A stretch of 64,000 nucleotides of DNA from Oscillospiraceae bacterium (GTDB lineage: Bacteria > Bacillota > Clostridia > Oscillospirales > Oscillospiraceae): positions 1-64,000 of the forward strand of contig SVKQ01000010.1 of assembly GCA_015068325.1 (NCBI GenBank), given 5' to 3'. The notes beneath the pieces are model-generated. The model was not told the origin of the DNA, ran no database searches, and worked only from the letters and a program-made list of their open reading frames with translations. Positions 9,291 through 16,787 of this stretch are shown here, in pieces. The stretch's first letter is position 1. Each line of letters opens with the position of its first letter. The position numbers and the translations under genes are program-made.

Positions 9291-9319
9291 ATTATAGCAT
9301 ATCTGTGCGGCAGCGTAAA
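9291..9319 (-). promoter_or_regulatory. Promoter of the racemase-family gene
   Basis: Minus strand: TTTACG (9314-9319), 17-nt spacer ending in TGC, TATAAT (9291-9296), an extended -10 promoter. Confidence 0.7.
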
Positions 9320-9392
9320 GCGCATATGGCGTGTGTGGTGCAAAATAAAGCGCGTAAGAGGCGTATAGATACGCTGCGGCGGGGAGAACAAA

Positions 9393-9421
9393 TTGACAAA
9401 TCAGCGAGAGTGTGCTACTTT
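9393..9421 (+). promoter_or_regulatory. Promoter of pta
   Basis: TTGACA (9393-9398), 17-nt spacer ending in TGC, TACTTT (9416-9421), giving an extended -10. TACAAT starts directly after it as an alternative. About 100 bp of leader precede the AAGGAGG ribosome site. Confidence 0.6.
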
Positions 9422-9529
9422 TACAATGTATGGACTGCGGCGGAGGGCAAAGTTTTTGCTGCCCGCCGCGCACTGCGTAAACTTCCGGCGTGAGACCACA
9501 CCGAGAGCGATATGTAAGGAGGAGCAAAA

Positions 9530-10510
9530 ATGTTTCAGTTTCTGATCGACAAGTTGAAAGAGAAACCCAGCAAGATCGTGTTTACCGAGGGCACCGACCC
9601 CCGCATCCTGGAGGCATCTGCCCGCCTGCTGGCCGGCAAATTCCTGACCCCCGTGCTGGTGGGCAATCCCGATGAGGTTCATGCCGCCGCCGGGAAGGCC
9701 GGTTTCGATGTGTCCGGCGCCGAGATCATCGACCCCGCCAACTTCGACCGGATGGAGGAGATGGTGGCCCTCATGGTGGAGCTGCGCAAGGGCAAGATGA
9801 CCGAGGAGCAAGTCCGCGCGGCGCTGAAGAAGGGCAACTATTTCGGCACCATGCTGGTGAAGATGGGCTATGCCGACGCCCTGCTGGGCGGCGCCACTTA
9901 CTCCACCGCCGACACCGTGCGCCCGGCCCTGCAGATCATCAAGACCAAGCCCGGCAGCAAGATCGTGTCCTCCTGCTTTATCCTGGTGCGTGAGCAGGCC
10001 GGCGGCGGCCACGAGACCCTGGCTATGGCTGACTGCGCCATCTGCATCAAGCCCACAGAGGACGAGCTGGTGGAGATCGGACTCCAGACCGCCGAGACCG
10101 CTAAGACCTTCGGCCTGGAGCCCAAGGTCGCCTATCTGAGCTACTCCACCAAGGGCTCCGGTGCCGGCGAGGACGTGGACAAGATGCGCAACGCCTGCGC
10201 CAAGGCCAAGGCCGCCGCGCCCGACCTGTCCATCGACGGCGAGATGCAGTTCGACGCCGCCGTGTCCACCACTGTGGGCCAGCTGAAGTTCCCCGGCAGC
10301 CCCGTGGCCGGCCATGCCAATACCTTTATCTTCCCCGATATCAACGCCGGTAACATCGGCTACAAGATCGCCCAGCGCCTGGGCGGCTTCGCTGCCTATG
10401 GCCCCATCCTGCAGGGCCTGAATGCTCCCATCAACGACCTGAGCCGCGGTTGCAACGCCGAAGAGGTCTACACCATGGCCATCATCACCGCCGCACTGGG
10501 CCTGGAGTAA
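9530..10510 (+). CDS. pta: Phosphate acetyltransferase
   Basis: Interconverts acetyl-CoA and acetyl phosphate for ATP-yielding acetate formation in the cytoplasm. At 326 aa it is the short single-domain type. Signatures are FTEGTDPRILEA near the N-terminus, NYFGTMLVKMGYADALLGGA (about residues 103-122), and the C-terminal SPVAGHANTFIFPDINAGN. The start is supported by AAGGAGGAGC just upstream. It is a single-gene unit between its promoter and a strong terminator; no acetate kinase gene is in the window. Butyryl transfer is a less likely alternative. Confidence 0.93.
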   Translation: MFQFLIDKLKEKPSKIVFTEGTDPRILEASARLLAGKFLTPVLVGNPDEVHAAAGKAGFDVSGAEIIDPANFDRMEEMVALMVELRKGKMTEEQVRAALKKGNYFGTMLVKMGYADALLGGATYSTADTVRPALQIIKTKPGSKIVSSCFILVREQAGGGHETLAMADCAICIKPTEDELVEIGLQTAETAKTFGLEPKVAYLSYSTKGSGAGEDVDKMRNACAKAKAAAPDLSIDGEMQFDAAVSTTVGQLKFPGSPVAGHANTFIFPDINAGNIGYKIAQRLGGFAAYGPILQGLNAPINDLSRGCNAEEVYTMAIITAALGLE

Positions 10511-10532
10511 AACAAGAGAGACAACAACACAG

Positions 10533-10562
10533 AAAAATGCCGCCGTGAGGCGGCATTTTTCT
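10533..10562. terminator. Bidirectional terminator between pta and the MutS-like gene
   Basis: Stem GCCGCC / GGCGGC with a GTGA loop, extended by AAAAAT / ATTTTT pairs, so it works for both convergent genes. Confidence 0.9.
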
Positions 10563-10573
10563 GTGCTGGAAGA

Positions 10574-12178
10574 TCAGGACGGCGTCAGGTCCTGCCAGGT
10601 GCCGGTGGCCAGATAGTGGTTGGCGCTCTCATGGGCGCGCCGGACGATGCCTTCGTCAAAGCCCATGAGCCGCAACAGGTTGATGGCGTTGCGAGAGGTG
10701 GCGGGTCCCTGACGCAGGAGGTAGTCGAAGACCATCTCCCGCTCGTCCACCTGTTCCTCGAAGTGGAACAGACGGTAACGGTCCTCCAGCAGCGCGCACA
10801 GCTCCACATCGTGGGTGGCGGCCAGGCAGAGGATGTCGCCGCCGGTCATGGAGCGGAGCACCTCACTGGAGGCGGCGATGCGCTCCACGGTGTTGGTGCC
10901 ACGAAGCACCTCGTCCACCACGCAGAAGATGGGAGAGCAGGCGGCGGCGCTGTCCAGGATGCGCTTGAGGGAGCGGGTCTCCGCGATATAGTAACTCTCG
11001 CCGGCGAGCAGATCGTCGCTGATGGCCATGGAGGAGTAGATGTAGAAGGCGTCGGCCCGGTATGACTCCGCCAGCACGGTGCAGAGGCTCTGGGCCATCA
11101 GAGCGGCCAGCGCCGCCGTCTTCAGATAGGTGGACTTGCCGGAGGCGTTGGAACCGGTGATCAGCAGCGACCGGTCGGTGATCAGGTCGTTGGGCACCGG
11201 ATCCGTCAGCAGAGGGTGCACCAACCCCGCGGCGCGGACGGCGGGCACGTCGGCGGGACCGAAGGTCAACTCTGGCTCGGTGTAAAAGGCCACACTCTGC
11301 CGGTAGGAAGCGACGGCGATGGCGGCGTCCAGTCGGCCCAGATGCTCGTGGACAGAAAAGATCTCCCGGTGACAGCGGCTCAGCTTGTTCTTCAGAAACT
11401 CATAGGCGATGAGATCCACCAGAGTGAAGGTGGCGATCACGTCGGCCATGGTGTCATCCCGGGCGGTGGAGACGCCGCCGGTGCGAAGCACGGCGCGCAG
11501 GCGGTCCAGATCCCGATAGGCGGGGGACAGGTGGACGTCCAGCAGGGGGCTGCGGAGCCGCCGCAGCCGGTGCAGGGCGAACACCATGGACACGGTGTAG
11601 TTGACAGTGTCCAGATCGCTCTGGACCCGCCGCCTGGCCAGCTCGTGGGTCAGGGAGTTCACTACCAGCATCAGGAAAAGAGCCTGTAGGCCGTAGGCCC
11701 AGCCGCAGGCTAGGGAGATGGCGGCGGCCGCCAGCCCCAGCAGCAGCGCCAGATAGACCAGCAACATGCCCGCACCATGGGCGGCGGGGGAGAAGGCACG
11801 GCACAGGTCAGCCCGCCGGATGCAGCCCATGCGGGCGAGGATTAGCTGCGTGCGCAGGCGCAATTCCGGCTCGCGGCCCATCAGGTCGATGAGGCTGCGG
11901 CGGAACTCATACTCCTCCGCCGTGACGGCGGGAGTGCGCAGCATGTGATAGAGAAACTGCTCGCCGGAGGAGGACAGGCCGGGGTTGATACGCAGGAACA
12001 CCTCGTCCAGATCCAGATCGTTCCAGGTGATGTCATCGATCCAGAAGGAATCCATTTTCTGCTCCCGGCGGAAGTCGCTGTAGGTCCGGATATAGGCCAT
12101 GTCCCCGTGAAAATAATGGGGGTCGGGAATCTGTCCGTACATGGCTTCCAGCCGCTTGCGGGTGCGTCGTCTGCCCAT
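10574..12178 (-). CDS. MutS-like ATPase with membrane segments
   Basis: 534 aa from the ATG at 12178, which follows AAGGAGG by 7 nt (the track start at 12214 has no ribosome site). The C-terminal third is a MutS-type ABC ATPase: Walker A TGSNASGKSTYLKT, Walker B region FCVVDEVLRGTNT, then AATHDVEL. The N-terminal mismatch-recognition domains of true MutS are absent. Near residues 150-200 there are two strongly hydrophobic stretches (LLVYLALLLGLAAAAISLA and LQALFLMLVVNSL), so it is probably membrane-anchored. Such short MutS-related proteins occur in Firmicutes; their function is unknown and probably not mismatch repair. It has its own promoter. Confidence 0.85.
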   Translation of the reverse strand: MGRRRTRKRLEAMYGQIPDPHYFHGDMAYIRTYSDFRREQKMDSFWIDDITWNDLDLDEVFLRINPGLSSSGEQFLYHMLRTPAVTAEEYEFRRSLIDLMGREPELRLRTQLILARMGCIRRADLCRAFSPAAHGAGMLLVYLALLLGLAAAAISLACGWAYGLQALFLMLVVNSLTHELARRRVQSDLDTVNYTVSMVFALHRLRRLRSPLLDVHLSPAYRDLDRLRAVLRTGGVSTARDDTMADVIATFTLVDLIAYEFLKNKLSRCHREIFSVHEHLGRLDAAIAVASYRQSVAFYTEPELTFGPADVPAVRAAGLVHPLLTDPVPNDLITDRSLLITGSNASGKSTYLKTAALAALMAQSLCTVLAESYRADAFYIYSSMAISDDLLAGESYYIAETRSLKRILDSAAACSPIFCVVDEVLRGTNTVERIAASSEVLRSMTGGDILCLAATHDVELCALLEDRYRLFHFEEQVDEREMVFDYLLRQGPATSRNAINLLRLMGFDEGIVRRAHESANHYLATGTWQDLTPS

Positions 12179-12205
12179 GGGGATACCTCCTTCCGATTTT
12201 CTGAC

Positions 12206-12234
12206 ATCATACACGATATTTCAGAAAAATGCAA
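12206..12234 (-). promoter_or_regulatory. Promoter of the MutS-like gene
   Basis: Minus strand: TTGCAT (12229-12234), 17-nt spacer, TATGAT (12206-12211), close to the AAGGAGG of the gene. Confidence 0.6.
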
Positions 12235-12263
12235 CGTGTGGGGCGAACACGCGGAGAGAAAGA

Positions 12264-12298
12264 GCGCCGTCCCGGAGAGGCTTCCTCCGGGGCGGCGC
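12264..12298 (-). terminator. Probable proC terminator
   Basis: A 14-bp GC-rich stem (GCGCCGTCCCGGAG / CTCCGGGGCGGCGC, one G-T pair) with a 7-nt loop, just after the proC stop. On the minus strand it is followed by TCTTTCTCTCC, a weak T-rich tail. Confidence 0.6.
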
Positions 12299-12314
12299 TT
12301 GTCAGTGCAGGGGG

Positions 12315-13127
12315 TCACTCGCCAGCCTTCAACTGCAGATTCTTCTCATAGGCGGCGATGACGGCCTCTATGGTGGCGGTACGGAAGCCCCCGCGTTCCA
12401 GCGCGCGGACACCCTGGATGGTGCTGCCTCCGGGGGAGCAGACGGCGTCCTTCAGCGCGCCGGGGTGCTTTTCGGAGAGACGGGCCAGTCGTGCGGCGCC
12501 CTCCGCCACCTGGGCGGCGTAGGAGAGAGCCTTGTCCCGGGGCAGGCCGCAGGCCACACCGCCGTCGGCCAGCGCTTCCAGAAACAGATAGACGAAGGCG
12601 GGGCCGCAGCCGGACAGGGCAGAGGCGGCGTCTATGAGATGCTCCGGCAGCTCGTCCACGGTGCCGGCGCCAGCCAGCAGCGCGGCGAAGGCGGACAGCT
12701 CCGCCGGGGTCGCGTCCACGCCGCAGTACTGGATAGCACCGGCGCCCACGGCGATGGGCGTGTTGGGCATCATGCGGATGACGGGGTATGGGCCACCTGC
12801 CAGAGCACGGATTGTCTCGCAGGTCAGGCCGGCGGCCATGGTGACCAGCACGAAGCGGTCCTGTCGGGAGGCCAGCACCGGAGCCAGCGCCGACAGGACG
12901 CCGGGCATCATCTGGGGCTTGACCGCCAGGAAGAGCAGGTCGCAGGCGGCGGCTGCCTCCGCATTGGAGCAGACCCGGGCGCCGGGCAGTTCCGCAGCCA
13001 GGGCGGCGGCCTTTTCAGGGGTGCGGTTGGCCAGCAGTAGCGCCGCGCCGGGCGTGCTGGCGGCGGCGATTCTGGCCACGGCGCCGCCCATGTGACCGGT
13101 GCCGATGAAACCGATGGTGTGGAACAT
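12315..13127 (-). CDS. proC: Pyrroline-5-carboxylate reductase
   Basis: Last step of proline synthesis, reducing P5C with NAD(P)H in the cytoplasm. At 270 aa it has normal length. The Rossmann motif GFIGTGHMGGA is at residues 6-16, followed by the central VIRMMPNTPIAVGAG strand and the C-terminal signature ALSGCGPAFVYLFLEAL and SPGGSTIQGV. AAGGAG lies 9 nt before the start. It follows the MBL-fold gene by 39 bp and is probably expressed with it. Proline biosynthetic partners proA/proB are not in the window. Confidence 0.95.
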   Translation of the reverse strand: MFHTIGFIGTGHMGGAVARIAAASTPGAALLLANRTPEKAAALAAELPGARVCSNAEAAAACDLLFLAVKPQMMPGVLSALAPVLASRQDRFVLVTMAAGLTCETIRALAGGPYPVIRMMPNTPIAVGAGAIQYCGVDATPAELSAFAALLAGAGTVDELPEHLIDAASALSGCGPAFVYLFLEALADGGVACGLPRDKALSYAAQVAEGAARLARLSEKHPGALKDAVCSPGGSTIQGVRALERGGFRTATIEAVIAAYEKNLQLKAGE

Positions 13128-13166
13128 ATACAGCAGCTCCTTTCTGTGTGGAAGAGACAGGGTATG

Positions 13167-13874
13167 TCAGAGAGTGACGGTCTGCAGGAACGCGTCCAGC
13201 AGGCGCACATCACAGCAGTCGCGTAGCTGTTCGACGGCTTTTCGGGCGGCGCGGCGATAGCCGAACGCGTCATCGCCGGCGAAGGGCAGGTGGAAGGCCA
13301 GCAAATGGGCCGGGCGCAGGACGTTCCGGATAAACTGCCGACCTCGTGGCAGCGTGATCCAGGGGAAGTTCAGCAGGGCCAGGTCGATGCGGCGGTCCTG
13401 CAGAAAGGCCGCCAGCTCCGGCGCGGCCACGGCGCTGTCCCCCGGTACCAGAACGGTGCAGTCGCCGGCGGTGAGAAGAAGACCGTAGTGGGGCGAATCG
13501 TATCGCTCCGGCTGCTCGTGGGGCAGACGGAAAAAGTGCAGACGGAGATTGCCGAAGTCCAGGACCGTCTCATCGCCGGTGAGGAGCGTCTGGCGGGGGA
13601 GGATCGGCTCCGGCAGGATCAGCTGCGCCTCCGGCCAGGTTTCGGCCGCGGCCGCGGCCAGCTCGTGGGAGAAGTGATCCGGGTGGCAGTGGGTAAAGAG
13701 GATCAAATCCGGACTCTGAAAGGCGGGGTGTAGCTGCAGCTGCGCCAGCATGGACGGCGTGAGGGTGGAGAAGGGGCGGGTGGGCCGGTCGTGGAGTGCG
13801 TCGATCCAGATTCGTCTGCCGCCGATGAGCAGGGACACGCCTGCATTGGCGGACAGCGTGACAGAGACATTCAT
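13167..13874 (-). CDS. MBL-fold metallo-hydrolase (UlaG-like)
   Basis: 235 aa from the ATG at 13874, which is preceded by AGGTGAT at good spacing; the track start at 14123 runs through the promoter. The metal motif FTHCHPDHFSH (H-x-H-x-D-H) sits near residue 60, followed by a second GDSAVAAP segment and a late HLPF histidine. The predicted fold is a beta-lactamase-like hydrolase acting on esters, phosphoesters or lactones; no substrate can be named. It is transcribed with proC from the promoter at 13903-13931 and is divergent from the DeoR regulator. Confidence 0.8.
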   Translation of the reverse strand: MNVSVTLSANAGVSLLIGGRRIWIDALHDRPTRPFSTLTPSMLAQLQLHPAFQSPDLILFTHCHPDHFSHELAAAAAETWPEAQLILPEPILPRQTLLTGDETVLDFGNLRLHFFRLPHEQPERYDSPHYGLLLTAGDCTVLVPGDSAVAAPELAAFLQDRRIDLALLNFPWITLPRGRQFIRNVLRPAHLLAFHLPFAGDDAFGYRRAARKAVEQLRDCCDVRLLDAFLQTVTL

Positions 13875-13902
13875 GAGATGCATCACCTGATCTTTTGCGG
13901 CT

Positions 13903-13931
13903 ATTATAGCGGCTCTCGGGGAAAAAAGCAA
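13903..13931 (-). promoter_or_regulatory. Promoter of the MBL-fold and proC genes
   Basis: Minus strand: TTGCTT (13926-13931), 17-nt spacer, TATAAT (13903-13908). Confidence 0.65.
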
Positions 13932-13991
13932 ATAAAAATACACGGAGGGGCAGAACCGCTTTCCGGCAGATGATGAAAGGAACAGGACGAG

Positions 13992-14032
13992 AATGTTCGC
14001 TTTATGTGTTTCATTTTCGAAAAGCGAACATT
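13992..14032. promoter_or_regulatory. Candidate DeoR-family operator (12-bp inverted repeat)
   Basis: AATGTTCGCTTT and AAAGCGAACATT form a perfect 12-bp inverted repeat with a 17-nt spacer. The ATGTTCG/CGAACAT half-site matches the operator type of GlpR, a DeoR-family member, and the gene downstream is DeoR-family. A further CGAACATG occurs at about 14171, between the promoter and the regulator start. Autoregulation and control of the dehydrogenase operon are inferred. Confidence 0.6.
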
Positions 14033-14104
14033 TAAAAGAAAAAGGAACGCAAATATGCACATTTGCGATAAAAAGGGGCGGCAAAATTGGGTAAAAATGC
14101 CCTG

Positions 14105-14133
14105 TTGACGGGGGAATGGGCACCTTGTATAAT
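14105..14133 (+). promoter_or_regulatory. Promoter of the deoR-type gene and dehydrogenase operon
   Basis: TTGACG (14105-14110), 17-nt spacer, perfect TATAAT (14128-14133). Confidence 0.8.
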
Positions 14134-14216
14134 ACAAATGCAAAGAGATATGTTCTATATTTTGATTGAAACGAACATGTCGCGAACAGAAGGACAAAAA
14201 GGAGGGCGCATCAGCC

Positions 14217-14978
14217 ATGATGACTGACCGACGCAGCCAGATGAGGGCGTTTATCGATGAACGCTTGAACGTGCGTGTAAAGGAGCTGCAGGAGCAGTTT
14301 CCGGGCGTCTCCGTGATGACGATCCGGCGCGACCTAGCCGCGCTGGAGGAGGAGGGCGCCATCATCCGGACCCGGGGCGGCGCCCGGGTGAACCTGGACA
14401 ACCTGGGTGTGGCCGAGGATGCCTATCGCCGCCGGGAGCTGGCTTTTCCGGAGGCGAAGGAGGTCATCAGCCAGAAGGCGTTGGCGTTCTTTGAGCCGAA
14501 GCGCTCCATCTTTTTGGACGCCGGCACCACCATGATGACGCTGGCCAGGCGCATCCCGGATGACGATCTGGTGCTCTTTACCGCGGCGCCCAACATCGCC
14601 CTGGAGGTCCTGACCCGCACCAGACGGCCGCAGGTGACGCTGCTGGGCGGCAGCCTTTCCCGCACCACGCTGGCCGGCTCCGGCCGGGCGACGTTGGAGC
14701 AGCTGCGCTCCATCAACATCGACATGGCGTTTCTTTCCACCTCCGCCTACTCCGTCAGCGGGGGCTTTACGGTGGGTAATCCCTACGAGGCGGAGATGAA
14801 GGCGGATGTCATCCGCAAGGCCCGGCGGGTCGTCATGCTGATGACCGCGGACAAGGTGGGGCACAGCATGCCCTATACCTTTGCCCAGATGCGGGACGTC
14901 GATGTGCTGATCTGCGAGGCAGATCCCGGCGAGGAGATCACGCGCCTGGCGGCGGAATGCGGCGTCACGGTCCTGTAA
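14217..14978 (+). CDS. DeoR/GlpR-family transcriptional regulator
   Basis: 253 aa from the ATG at 14217, 11 nt after GGAGG; the earlier track start lacks a ribosome site. The N-terminal winged helix contains VSVMTIRRDLAALEEEGAIIRTRGGARV (DeoR signature, shown here in two parts: recognition helix MTIRRDL, wing RTRGGAR). The C-terminal DeoR sensor domain carries FLDAGTTMMTLARR and TADKVGHS-type segments that bind phosphorylated sugars in known members. It sits 75 bp upstream of the E2-E3-E1 operon in the same direction and is probably co-transcribed. GlpR-like half-sites lie upstream of it. Confidence 0.92.
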   Translation: MMTDRRSQMRAFIDERLNVRVKELQEQFPGVSVMTIRRDLAALEEEGAIIRTRGGARVNLDNLGVAEDAYRRRELAFPEAKEVISQKALAFFEPKRSIFLDAGTTMMTLARRIPDDDLVLFTAAPNIALEVLTRTRRPQVTLLGGSLSRTTLAGSGRATLEQLRSINIDMAFLSTSAYSVSGGFTVGNPYEAEMKADVIRKARRVVMLMTADKVGHSMPYTFAQMRDVDVLICEADPGEEITRLAAECGVTVL

Positions 14979-15053
14979 GTACATCGCAAAAAAACAACAA
15001 ATATGCAGCGGCGCCGCTTCGGCGGCCCGCACACATGAGGAGGTAATGAGACT

Positions 15054-16772
15054 ATGGCTCTGCTTGTCAGAATGCCGCAGAAGGGACTTTCCGAGGAGAG
15101 TGCCATCCTGAGCAGCTGGTATGTGAAGGAGGGCGACACAGTGAAGAAGGGGGACTATCTGTTCTCCATCGAGACCGGGAAGGCCACCTTCGACGTGGAG
15201 AGCGAGATCGACGGCACCGTGCTGAAGACCATCGGATCCGACGGGGACGAGATTCCGGTGAAGAAGGTCGTCTGCGTGGTGGGACAACCCGGCGAGAGCT
15301 ACACGCTGGATGAGGAGGCCGCTCCGGCGGCCCCTACACCTGCACCGGCCCCAACATCCGCGCCCGCATCGGCCCCGGCAGCCTCCGCCCCGGTAGAGGA
15401 GGACGAGGGAGAGGCCGTGTTCGTCCGGATGCCGCAGAAGGGACTCTCGGAGGAGAGCGCCATCCTGAGCAGCTGGTACGTGAAGAAGGGCGACACAGTG
15501 AAGAAGGGGGACTATCTGTTCTCCATCGAGACCGGGAAGGCCACTTTCGACGTGGAGAGCGAGACCGACGGCACTGTGCTGGAGACCATCGGCGGGGACG
15601 GCGACGAGATCGCCGTAAAGGCGGTGGTGTGCGTGATCGGACAGCCGGGTGCCCGGTATACGCTGGGCGGCACGGCCCCCGCCGCGGTATCCACCCCCGT
15701 TGAGACGCCTGCGAGCACCGCGGCGCCTGTGGCCGCCGTACCGGCGGCCGCGGAGAGCGGTGCCGCCCAGGGCGAGCTGAAGATCTCCCCTCGGGCCCGC
15801 CGCATGGCGGAATCCAAGGGCATCGACGTGCGCTATGCCAAGGGCACCGGCCCCGATGGACGCATCATTGAGCGGGACATCGAGTCCATGGCCCGGACGG
15901 GCCCGTTCATCACCGGTGCCGCCCGGCCCTTTGCCGCGGGCGGCGAGCAGGGCACCGGCCTGGCCGGTGCCGTCACCACGGAGGATCTGGGTCGTGCGGT
16001 CGCTCCGGCAGAGCGCGCGCCGGAGATCGCCGCAGCCGCCTCCGTTGAGGCTCCTGTGGCAGCGGCTGCCCCTGAGCTGGAGTTCGAGATACAGAAGCAC
16101 AGCCGCATCCGCAAAATTATCGCCGCCAACATGCACAACGCCCTGGCCACCATGGCTCAGCTGACCCACAACAGCTCCGCCGACGCCACCGCTATGCAGA
16201 AGCTGCGCGCACGGCTCAAGGCCGAGGGCGAGAAGGCGGGTCTGCCCAATATCACGCTCAACGACATGGTGATCTACGCCGTGTCCCGTACCATTCTGGA
16301 TTTCCCTTATCTCAACGCCCATTACAGTGACGAGGCGCTGAAGGTGTTCAAGCATGCCAACCTGGGCGTGGCAGTGGACACGCCCCGCGGTCTGCTGGTG
16401 CCCACCATCATGCATGCCGACGAGATGAGCCTGGCCGAGATCAGCCGCACCATGAAGGAGCTGATCTCCCAGTGCCAGAGCGGTTCCATCCCGCCGGAGA
16501 AGCTGAGCGGTGCGTCCTTCACCATTTCCAATCTGGGCGCGTTCGGCATCGAGACCTTTACTCCCATCGTGAATCCGCCCCAGACGGGTATCCTGGGCGT
16601 GTGCACCATCGAGACGCGCACCCGCCTGAAGAACGGCCAGCCGGAGTTTTATCCCGCGCTGGGTCTGTCGCTGACCTATGACCACCGCGCCATGGACGGC
16701 GCACCGGCCTCCCGCTTCCTGCAGGCGCTGGCCCGGAACATCGCCAACTTTGACCTGCTGCTGGCCAAGTAA
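15054..16772 (+). CDS. 2-oxoacid dehydrogenase E2 (dihydrolipoyl acyltransferase), two lipoyl domains
   Basis: Core acyltransferase of a pyruvate/acetoin/branched-chain-type dehydrogenase complex, moving acyl groups from lipoyl-lysine to CoA. Order along 572 aa: lipoyl domain 1 (1-80, Lys43 in IETGKATFD), Ala/Pro linker, lipoyl domain 2 (about 118-200, Lys162 in the same motif), linker, E3-binding domain (about 241-277, ISPRARRMAESKGIDVRYAKG shortened here to its core), a second short GTGLAGAVTTEDL segment resembling the end of another binding domain, and a catalytic domain (about 345-572) with DHRAMDG near residue 543. It is followed 15 bp later by E3. Substrate is not decided by sequence; fusion-type E1 downstream suggests pyruvate or acetoin. 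Confidence 0.95.
   Translation: MALLVRMPQKGLSEESAILSSWYVKEGDTVKKGDYLFSIETGKATFDVESEIDGTVLKTIGSDGDEIPVKKVVCVVGQPGESYTLDEEAAPAAPTPAPAPTSAPASAPAASAPVEEDEGEAVFVRMPQKGLSEESAILSSWYVKKGDTVKKGDYLFSIETGKATFDVESETDGTVLETIGGDGDEIAVKAVVCVIGQPGARYTLGGTAPAAVSTPVETPASTAAPVAAVPAAAESGAAQGELKISPRARRMAESKGIDVRYAKGTGPDGRIIERDIESMARTGPFITGAARPFAAGGEQGTGLAGAVTTEDLGRAVAPAERAPEIAAAASVEAPVAAAAPELEFEIQKHSRIRKIIAANMHNALATMAQLTHNSSADATAMQKLRARLKAEGEKAGLPNITLNDMVIYAVSRTILDFPYLNAHYSDEALKVFKHANLGVAVDTPRGLLVPTIMHADEMSLAEISRTMKELISQCQSGSIPPEKLSGASFTISNLGAFGIETFTPIVNPPQTGILGVCTIETRTRLKNGQPEFYPALGLSLTYDHRAMDGAPASRFLQALARNIANFDLLLAK
15072..15669 (+). repeat. Direct repeat encoding the two lipoyl domains
   Basis: Bases 15072-15312 and 15429-15669 are near-identical copies offset by 357 bp (119 codons). 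Even synonymous positions mostly agree, for example GTGAAGAAGGGGGACTATCT in both, so the copies are recent or are kept alike by gene conversion. Confidence 0.9.
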
Positions 16773-16787
16773 GGAGGACTGAAAAAC

